DNA from: Coriolopsis trogii
Taxonomy: Eukaryota; Basidiomycota; Agaricomycetes; Polyporales; Polyporaceae
Direction of reading: 5' to 3'
Assembly: GCA_020543525.1 (NCBI GenBank)
Contig: JAHYIO010000039.1
Coordinates: 1,488,001 to 1,552,000 of the forward strand
Length of the DNA: 64,000 bases
Shown: positions 55,646-64,000 of the stretch, piece by piece
How positions within the stretch are numbered: the first letter of the stretch is position 1
How the letters are laid out: each line of letters opens with the position of its first letter
Position numbers and translations under genes: made by a program
Notes under the pieces: generated by a model
Told to the model about the DNA's origin: nothing
Database searches by the model: none
Seen by the model: only the letters and a program-made list of their open reading frames with translations

Positions 55646-58600
55646 ATGAACAAGGATGACGCTCTTTCTCTCTCTGAAGCTGAGGAATCTGGTGATGAAG
55701 TCTATATCGACCGCCGATCCATTCTGGAGCCCCCAATACGGAGTGTTGTTGAGGCTTTAGGCGGTTACGAAGGAGGTGTTTACCGCCTTGGAGATGAGTG
55801 CCATGGCTGCCTCAAGGACCTCAAGAAGTTCTGGCGCAAAGACGATACCGACGACGATCGTACGGTCGCGCGCATCTTCTGGGAAACACGCGTCCTCCCA
55901 AACGACCTCATCCCCATTCTCTTGGAGACAGCTGGAAAGGGCCTTGTGGAGGACAAGCGTGCTGTCGCGTGCGCCGATCTCATGACGGCCATGACGTGGC
56001 CCATCGACTTGGCCGCGGAGCTGAAGGAGTTGGACGAAGAGTACGACAAGGGCGTGGATTACACGCAGCTGCTCCTCAGTCACCTGCACTACAAGGCTGC
56101 CCTCCTTCGACCGGGCGTGCTCGAGGCGCTCTTCGGCATCACGCTTCCATGTCTTGCGCGGGAAGGGAAGGAGAGGACAGAGAGGGACGTGCAAATCGTG
56201 AATGTCATCCTGCACTTGGTACGCAACCTCGCGTTCATCAAGGACCCTCCCCCGAACATGTACGGTAGCGCCGACCAGGCCGAGTTCTCGACCCTCCAGA
56301 GTCGGCTCATCAAGGGCCTTTCTGCGTCGCACTTTGTCGACCTACTATTGACCATTGCCTCGAACGCGGCCTCAGACCCTCTCTTCAACCAATGGAACGC
56401 CCTTGTCCTTGAAATATTCTACTTGCTCTTCCGTGGGGTCAAGCCCGTGTCTCTCGCCAGCGATCAAACCAAGGTAGGTTACAACTTCGGCTAGAGAGGT
56501 TCCCATTTACCCACTGTGCCCTCAGCAATCGTCAAAGACCCTCGCGACTCTCCTGGCCGTTGAGGATCAGCGCAAGCGTGAGTTTGCGCGCAGAGCGAAC
56601 ACACGACATTCTCGCTTCGGCACCACCATTGCGGTCTCTATCAATCCGAAGAAACCCAAGGCAGTGGAGGAGGGCAATAACCCCGGACAAGCTGCGGGTC
56701 CGGAAGCTGGGCCATCTCGGGGTTTCGTTCTTCACAGACAGCAAGCCTTGACAACAGACCCTGGCACGGCCCTCGATATGGCGAGAGCCAAGAAACATCG
56801 TGCGCCGAAAGGGAAGAAGATCGATGAGCTTGGGCGGGACGACAACCTCTCGCTTGACGCACGCGTGGTCTTGCAGAACCTCGCGCGTTCGTACATTGAG
56901 AATTGTTTTAATCGTGGGTCCTGTCGTCGTTAACGACCTCTGTCGCTCCGTGTGGATTTGTGCTTACCTATTGTGCGCGGATCTGCAGCATTGTTGTCAT
57001 CGCTCCTGAAGGACATCAAGGCCGAGCGGCCAAAGATCACAGAGAAAGACAACCTCCGGCTGTTGTACGTGACAAAGTGGTTCCTCGAGTTCTTCCTCTG
57101 CGAGCGCGGGCGTCAAGCAGACGACGCGAAGTGGAAGTTCGGGCTCATCGCCGAAGTCACCGACCGAGGCTGGATCGTCTGGGTGCTGCGGCGTATGCGC
57201 GAGGCACAGGAAGAGAAGGTATGCATCTATTGGTATTCGTCTCCCGTGGGCACGCATGCTGAGATAACGTTTAATGTCAGCCCAAGCTTTGGACGGAATT
57301 GCAGGCCAGCTTGGAATGTCTCACCCAGTTCGTCCTCGTACTGGACGTGATGGCCTCTTCTCCCTCTTCGAGTGCGACCGGAGATGACCCGTTCGCGCCG
57401 GCGGAGCTACACAATTCGGACGAGGAGGACGTCGCTGAGGCCGCGCGCCTGCTGCAACAGCAGATCGTATACAATGGCGAGGTGCTCGATATATCATTCG
57501 AGAGCCTCCGAACGTACAAGGAGGGCACGCAGAGTCTCGCGTACCTCGACGCAAGCGTCTACCTCGGGTATGCGCTGTTGCGAATGCTGGAGAGATGGAG
57601 CAAACGCAAAGGCGAGGACCAAATGTATGTGCGGAAGAAGGCGAAACCGAAGAAGAAATCCGGTGCGTGCGGAAGTGTCGCTGGCATTCTCAGCTGTATA
57701 CTAAGCCTGGTGTTTCTCCGCATGCGCATAGGAAGGAACGTGCCGGAAGGCGAGGGCGTACCTGATGTCGAAGATGAAGAGCCTGCAGAGAAGGAGGAAG
57801 AGGTGATCAACGAGACAATGTTTACGTTTGATCAGTACGAGCAGGTGCGTCACGCTTGTGGGCTGTTTGTGTCCTTGTCTCATTCGGCCTTTATTAGCGG
57901 TTTGCGCACTCGGAAGTCACGCGTACACTCCTTGCATACCTGGCGCGGTACAAGGAGTTCACTCATCCAGATCAAATGAAGCGAGTCGTGAGCTTGATGC
58001 ACAGACAGGCGGTCAAGCGCAAAGCGGAAGGGCTTTACTTCATGGTGAGCCCTGGATCGATGCTCTTCCAGGTATCGCAACTGATCGGTGATCAGGTCTC
58101 GACATTGTATCTATTCAGAAGTATCATGGCCGAAGAGAAGAGTCTTCCAAAGGAACAACCTTACAAGGATCTTGTCGCTCTCATCAATTTCATACTGCGC
58201 AAATTCTTCAAGGCGGTTGAGGAAGACTCGTTCCTTATCGTTGAGGTGAGTGAGATTGGTTGCGCTACTCACACGCTCGAAGTGGTCGCTGACTTGGCGA
58301 CTATGCCGGAACGGTAGGCGTTCTTCCCCAAGAACAGAGGGCACTGGAAGCAGTTCTCGAGCATCGAGCTTGACGCGATTGGCCCTCGCCCCGAGACTCT
58401 TCCGTTGGACACAAGATTCCCACAGGACTTGCTTGTCAAGAAAGGATATACGCCAAGCGAGGAGATCGGTATCGCCATGGCGGCCCTCGTGGAGAATGGT
58501 CAAATGGTCCTCATTGAGTGGACGAGACAGGTACGTTCGCTGCGCACGAAGCCAAGTAACGTCGTGATCAGCTAACGGCGTATTTGGCAGATTTTGACGA

Positions 58601-59872
58601 TGTGCATTGCACAGCGCCTGCGCATCATCGAAGACGTTGATGGCTCAACGTCACAGGCGATTGATTTGAGCCACATCGACAGTGAGGACGAGGATGTGGA
58701 CGTGAATGCTCTTCTTGGTAGGCGAAGACCATCCGCGGCGGCACTTGCAAAGATCAACGACTACCGTAAGCAGCCAGAATACTCGGACTCTCTTGTCCAG
58801 TGCTGATCCTCGTCGTCGTTCCCGTTACTAGTCATTCCGTATCTGAGCGACGAGGAAGCGGATGCCGCGAACAAAAACCCACATCTCAAGTTGCTCTTCC
58901 GGCTGATCGGATTCAAGATCATGGATGAGGGTGCGTTACGGATGTTCTCATGTTCGTACAACACTCCTGACGGATTCCGATATATCAGATGCGGACGAGC
59001 TCGACTGGTTAATACCCTCTGTCGTCCTCCCAGCGCAGCTTCAGCGAAACCTGAACATCATCAACCAGTATCTCGAGACGCCCATCGATCTACAAGGCAA
59101 GAAGCCATCAGAGCTCTTCAAGAGGAAGAAGAGGAGACGCGTGCGACGCAAACGCGACCCGACGCCAGACTCGGACGCCGAGGACGGCGAAGACCCGGCG
59201 CGAAAGAAGAAGGAGAAGAGGCGGAAGGAGAAGCAGCAGTACAAGTCGGCCGACTACATCGTCGATAGCGACGCCGAGATGGGCGACATGGAGGCCTTCT
59301 TGGCGAAGGAGAAGGCACTACGAGAGAGGACGGCGGCGCTCGCGGCTGCGACGGGCCAGGTCGCGACGATGCGCGGGCATGGGATGAAGAAGAGGCGGAG
59401 GAAGGGCAAGGACGAGAAAGGTGGGAAGAAGCGCAGGAGGAGAGGCGGCCAGGGAGGTGGAGATGCAGACGTGGAGGCAGAGAAGGAGTCGGATGTGGAG
59501 CAAGACAAGGGACGTGCCAAGGCGAGCGGGAGCGACTCGGAGGAGAGCGAGCTGGACGTCTTTGGCAGCCCTAAGAGGGCGAGGTCTGAGGCCACCCCTG
59601 ATACGTCTCCTCCTGCGGGCGATGTGGAAGAGAGAGCGTCCAAGCCGAAGCCGAAGCCACGTCCTCGTCCTCGAGCTCGTGCCAAAGCGTCCTCTCCTGC
59701 TTCGGAGCCGGCCGTGGACACACCCTCGCGTGCAGCCTCAACCCCACAATCTCGCGCTCGTTCGCCGTCGCAGAATCCCTCTGACGATGAGGACATGCCG
59801 GCACCAGAAGTACTCAAGACCAGCGGAAAGCGGAGAGTCGCAAGGCTGGTATTGTCGGACGAGGAGGATTGA
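55646..59872 (+). CDS. tof1: Timeless/Tof1/Swi1 replication fork protection protein
   Basis: A gene of more than ten exons that starts MNKDDALSLSEAEESGDEVY. The first exon (55,646-56,473) and the second (56,526-56,913) hold the Timeless N-terminal domain: IRSVVEALGGYEGG, DLKKFWRKDDTDDDRTVARI, LNDL-like VLPNDLIPILLET, RDVQIVNVILHLVRNLAFIK and HSRFGTTIAV. Later exons carry FLEFFLCERGRQ, KEFTHPDQMKRVVSLMHRQ, HWKQFSSIELD and KLLFRLIGFK, then a basic/acidic C-terminus with the conserved ADYIVDSDAEMGD and a long disordered tail ending LSDEED. Tof1/Swi1 works with Csm3/Swi3 and Mrc1 at the replisome to stabilise stalled forks and couple helicase and polymerase. Splice sites that were checked keep frame throughout. 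A single-copy essential-type gene, intact. Confidence 0.93.
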
Positions 59873-60340
59873 TCCTGTTGGTGTGAAGTCGGTCATGCCT
59901 GCAGTGTGATGAGGGTCGTGTACTACTACGCTCTTTGGTTTCTCCCACTTTTGCAACAAGGAGCTCCAGCTTGTGTTCGTTTGCCCTCTGCGAATTGTGC
60001 GACTATGTCGACTTTGCCAGTCGAACCGAACCGGCCTACCGGAGTGACTCACCCTTGATGCAGTGCAGCTCGTTGCGTTCGGTTCGACTCGCGAGTCGCG
60101 ACTTTGCCTTCAACTACCACAACCAAGAAATCTCCCTGCCCAGTATCTGCTGTGCTGAAGTTGTAAGTCTAAGTAAAACGATATATGAAATGCGAATCTG
60201 CCTCGATGCTGAAATATGTGGGGGTATGATTCCTCTGCTTCTTGCACAGATTCTGCCACCCATCGCTGTGGCCTCGAAACCCCTCGATTTGGGATATTTC
60301 CTAAATCTTACAGACTTCCAGATCTCCCTCAACGTCACGA
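59873..60340. other. Spacer between tof1 and slx1
   Basis: About 470 bp with no gene; it holds the end of tof1 and the promoter of slx1. Confidence 0.5.
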
Positions 60341-62441
60341 ATGCCACGCGCGGCTCGATCGTCAATAGCAGACCACCGCTTTCCAGCCTTTTATGCCTGC
60401 TACCTCTTGAAAAGTGTTCGCACTCCGCGAGCCACTGCGTATGTCAAACTGCGCCATCATATAGAGATTGACACTAATAAGCAAGGCATAGGACTTACAT
60501 TGGTAGTACACCAAGCCCTCCCAGACGTCTGCGGTACGCACAATTGCATAGCTGTGTTGATGTACGGCGCTGATTCGTCTGAGCAGCCAGCACAATGGCG
60601 AGATTTCGCAAGGTGCATGGAAGACGAAGCACAATAGACCCTGGATCATGCAGATGATAGTACACGGCTTCCCATCCAAGCTGGCGGCGCTCCAGTTTGA
60701 ATGGGCCTGGCAACACCCTTCCATTTCTCGCCATCTTCGCGATAGCGATGGCCAGGCGGTTTTCAACCACAATGGCAAATTCAAATATCTGACTACCAAC
60801 GTTCGGTAGGCGTGCTCGCATCCCCAGCTACCAATAGACGTTTGAATCCAATTGACAGTGTCGCGCGGAGCATGGTGTCCTCGCATCCGTACAATACGTG
60901 GCCGCTACGCGTCAAACTCTTCACGGAGGAATCTGAGAAGGCGTGGAACCAAGCGGCGACTGCTGCTGGTATGCCTCCCCTTCCACCTGGTCTCCAGGTC
61001 ACGGCCGAGTTCGAAGGCGTAGACGGTAAGTCCGGAAAGCCGGGTTCGGGTCGCTCCGGGCCCATCGACGTCACAGACGGTTAGCCCCCATCTGTTCTCG
61101 AAGCTGCTGCGCATCACTTAACATCCATCTCCTTCAGGGACATTCACCGCCGAACACCTTCGCAAGGCGTCTGTGGTCTTCTCTCCTGGCAGTGTTCTAC
61201 GATGCTCTATCTGCCACGAACCTGTTGGACACGACGCGGTGAGCTGATCATCGACACGATATGACTAAATTTGTTATATGGAACTTGCCTAGGACGCCTT
61301 GGTCACCGCGCTGTGTCCAACGACATTCTGCACCGCCGTTTCTCATCTTTCCTGCCTATCCCGTCATTTCCTCACAAGCGAAGTTGATTCAGGAGCAAGC
61401 ATCATTCCTCGTGGTGGCACGTGTCTGTCCTGCAAGTCCTATATCCTCTGGGGCGATGTCATTCGGGGTTGCTATCGGCGTCGCGAAGGCGGTGTAGGAC
61501 CGGACGCTGAGCTAGAAGACGCAGAGGAAGACGAGGCTGGCGAACTCTTTGGCGGCGATCTGGGAGATGAAGACCAACCTGGGCCTTCAAAGCCTACCAA
61601 ACCACCCGCACAGCCCCGTGGCACTAAGAAGCGAGCAACAGCACGCCCGGCGGCCAGGTCACCCACACGTGTGCAGTACTCCACATTGGCCAGTGATTCT
61701 TCCAGTGAAGAGGGCGAACACTTCGATCTCGACGCTATCAGCAGCTGCTCTGATGAACACGAGTCCGACAGTGAACGCACACAAAAGCGGGCGAACCGAT
61801 ATACGAAGCCGTCCTCGAGGCCTGTGCCATCAAAGACCGCGTCCGCACCTAGCGCCGGGAGAGGCCTTGCCCTACGGGGGAATCCAGAAGACGATCCTGA
61901 CCATGATTGTGGCGCTCGCAGCTCAAGAGATGGCTCCCACAGGGGTGCTTCCCATTCATCGGACGTGCTTGCTGGAGTACCCGGCGGGAGACCGCGAATG
62001 ACTACAGCCGCAGGTGCCGCACGCGCAAGGTTTGCTTTCACGTCAGCAAGGTCCTTCGTATTCTCACCACAGGATCTACCCAGCAACAAGGGAAGGTTCC
62101 GAGGAGAACAAACCACGAACGAAGCGCCCCAACCGTCAAGGGAACCAGTCATCTCCGTCGACAGCGAATGCAGGGGCACGAGCCCCGTCGATCCGCCTCG
62201 ATTGAATGCGGAGATTGGTGGAATGCTCAACTTATCTCCACCGCTTGGCATCCCTCCGACGAGCGAGCGAGCTCATCCGCTGGAGACAGTAGAGCCAGCT
62301 CTCACGGGGGCGGGTCGGGTGAAGCCAAAATTAAGGCCCTTTCCAGACCTCCCACCGCTTTCACCGCCACATGGAGCGATGGGCGACCGCGCTGGACGGA
62401 TGGGAGTCCTTGATAATGAATTGTTGGAGATATCTGATTGA
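60341..62441 (+). CDS. slx1: Slx1 structure-specific endonuclease subunit
   Basis: Exons 60341-60438, 60492-60533, 60587-60805, 60838-61025, 61138-61238 and 61293-62441 join to 598 residues. The N-terminus is a GIY-YIG nuclease domain: [10 protein letters not shown], then [20 protein letters not shown] with the catalytic arginine context, then [20 protein letters not shown] and [16 protein letters not shown]-type zinc-binding part follows with [32 protein letters not shown] and [17 protein letters not shown]. Slx1 is the catalytic subunit of Slx1-Slx4, which cuts branched DNA such as Holliday junctions and flaps. The C-terminal half, about residues 330-598, is an acidic, serine/proline-rich extension with no domain, so the protein is longer than usual (about 300 residues in yeasts). 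The gene directly follows tof1, also a fork-maintenance gene. Confidence 0.93.
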
Positions 62442-63544
62442 TGTCACGACGATGGCTGCGTAAGATTCTCTGCCGCCCACATGTCTCTGGCTGACATCCT
62501 TCTCCCAGTCGTTCCGAGCTATGATCTGCGGCACCTCAGGATGATATTATCAATCCACTTGCCTGAAGAGCATTAGCTCGAGGACCGATATAACATACAG
62601 GCGTGAGGATCCTGTGCAACTTTCGGTAGTACGTCGTACGTCTTCTCAGACCACGCGCTTCGCCCGGTCTATGGCCGTCCCTCGAGCTTGTACTTGTACT
62701 TATTGCCTAACTTCTCGTATGATGATCGTGCAGCGTAACTACAGTCGCCACTTCTGACAGGCGCTCGTGCCGCGAAAGGTCACTCTCTCCCCTGCTTGTG
62801 GCGCTGCGTACCGCCCCGTCTGCTCAGGCTCCGGAAGCAGATTCGCCTCGGTATGGAAAGATAGATTGAACAGATTGGTCGGCCTTGGGGGTGCGTGCTG
62901 ACCACGTAACTCCCCCCTGGATGATTACCGCCAAGTGTGTAAAGATTCCGACGACAACTGCACCGCCGGCGCACCCACATTCCTCTTGCCTCAGCTGGTT
63001 AGTTGATTCCTCAGCTCAGGTGCCTCTGAAACGCGGTGATTGCCCATTACTCTGCCTAGTCCGAACCCGACAGGCTCGGGCGGCGAGGGTGGCGAGGGGA
63101 GCTTGGGAAACCGAATCCAATCGCCCTCGCCCGACTCGCCTCAACATCTAGATGGTATCTCCGGTATGAAGAAGTTACGAAGTCCGCGGCATGGGAACGT
63201 TCCAGAGTTTATCATCAATTACGGACGTGCTGCCTGACCGCGCTGCCACTTACCGTGCCGCATGTTTATAAACGCGGAGGGCCGATGGCGCAGAGGCTCC
63301 TCCTCCCTTAAGTTCCTTGTGCTCTGTCCGAGCAACCTGAACTGCCTCTTGTCCATGACCACTCCTCTGGATTGCTGGGGAGCCTTGCAGAATTCCAGGG
63401 ACTTGTGAGTGGCGTCCTCTGCCTTGTCCGTGAACACAGATGATTAAATGTAGACGTAACACTAGCTGACAATAAGCCACATTCATTTGCTCTGGCTCAT
63501 AAGCTCAAGGTCAACGGATAGATACCACCGTTCCCGTCAACAGC
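62442..63544. other. Spacer between slx1 and the edge gene
   Basis: About 1.1 kb with only short frames; no gene, repeat or RNA gene is recognised. Confidence 0.45.
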
Positions 63545-64000
63545 ATGGAGTCGCGACGATATAGCACGTCGTCGTCGAGGCGGGACAGCACCTCCTCGTC
63601 GACCCCATTATACCCTCACCGGCAGTCTCTGCTGGACTACCGCCACGGACAACCATACATGACCATCCTTCCGGTACGCATACCCACCGCCATACGTAGC
63701 AGCATGTGTCTCTGATGGAGTGAAACGCATCTTGGTCGTCGGTGCTGTCTCCATTCTTGCACAGCCGATGTCGACAGAAGAGGACCTCTTGCACGAGGAC
63801 TTCATGGCCCAGCCCGCCACGTACGAGTCCTACGGCCCGTTCCCCGAGCAGCGGAAAAGGCCCAAGATCATCGAGGCCATAGCGGTACGTGCGTGTGCAG
63901 ATAGTGGCGCCTCCGTCCTCCGCTCCTCCATTCCCCGCGCCGGGTGCCCCGGATGCTGACCGTGCTGACCGTATCAATTCTAGGGCCTCTTGCGGAAGCT
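63545..64000 (+). CDS. 5' part of an unrecognised gene, cut by window edge
   Basis: Exon 1 starts MESRRYSTSSSRRDSTSSST and ends QPYMTILP at a GTACGC donor; exon 2 (from about 63,769) reads PMSTEEDLLHEDFMAQPATY to KIIEAIA before GTACGT; a third exon (GLLRKL) starts just before the window ends. The N-terminus is serine/arginine-rich and likely disordered. No family can be named from this piece. Confidence 0.55.

Noticed and set aside
59254..59817. Minus-strand open frame opposite the tof1 3' exon.
   Set aside because: The plus strand carries the conserved Tof1 C-terminal motif ADYIVDSDAE; the minus frame is a low-complexity shadow.
60620..60640. Apparent donor GTGCAT and acceptor ATAG inside slx1 after QHNGEISQG.
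   Set aside because: Reading straight through gives [15 protein letters not shown], a hallmark Slx1 sequence, so there is no intron here.
1..64000. CRISPR arrays, rRNA, tRNA genes or viral genes.
   Set aside because: No regularly spaced repeats, no rRNA blocks and no convincing tRNA cloverleaf were recognised by eye; the gene structure is eukaryotic throughout. A tRNA scan was not possible.

Overview
The window looks like nuclear DNA of a filamentous basidiomycete, probably an Agaricomycete. Genes are split by many short introns (about 45-80 nt, GT-AG with a few GC-AG), spacing is tight, and single-copy fungal genes are recognisable: a 16-cysteine thaumatin-like protein, a Tof1/Swi1/Timeless replication-fork protein, the Slx1 nuclease, a PBDC1/Chp1 protein, a Tda3-like FAD oxidoreductase and a SANT-domain protein. 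All gene models were spliced by eye by following reading frame across introns.

Positions 1-1,800 hold the thaumatin-like gene. Positions 2,000-41,000 are a lineage-specific multigene island. It contains eight full-length members of one F-box-like/leucine-rich-repeat family: A1, B, A2, C1, A3, C2, D1 and D3. A ninth, D2, has one nonsense codon, and there are two decayed relics. Interleaved is a second family, called X here, of unknown function: two full-length copies (X1, X2; X2 closes in frame over 14 exons to 710 residues) and two truncated paralogs (X3, X4). X1/A1 and X2/A3 are head-to-head pairs duplicated as a large inverted repeat (about 2.0-7.65 kb versus 23.8-29.45 kb). C1 and C2 form a second, near-identical inverted pair. 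The SANT gene and the PBDC1 gene lie as ordinary single-copy genes in the spacer. A decamer close to TGACTAAGCA recurs 125-250 bp upstream of most F-box genes.

Positions 40,100-50,500 hold a third family, TPR plus DUF4470-like proteins: one internally deleted relic and two full-length genes in convergent orientation. Between the relic and the first full copy is a poorly resolved membrane-protein gene.

Positions 50,700-64,000 return to conserved single-copy genes: a Tda3-like oxidoreductase, an unrecognised proline-rich protein, tof1/timeless, slx1, and the 5' end of an unrecognised gene cut by the window edge.

The most interesting part is the F-box/X island. F-box paralogs that are otherwise almost identical differ sharply in one short segment after a conserved DCPRYY motif and in their first exon, as expected if these parts face changing partners. 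Together with the recurrent divergent pairing with X and the shared promoter motif, this makes a candidate undescribed recognition or degradation system. That function is inference only.
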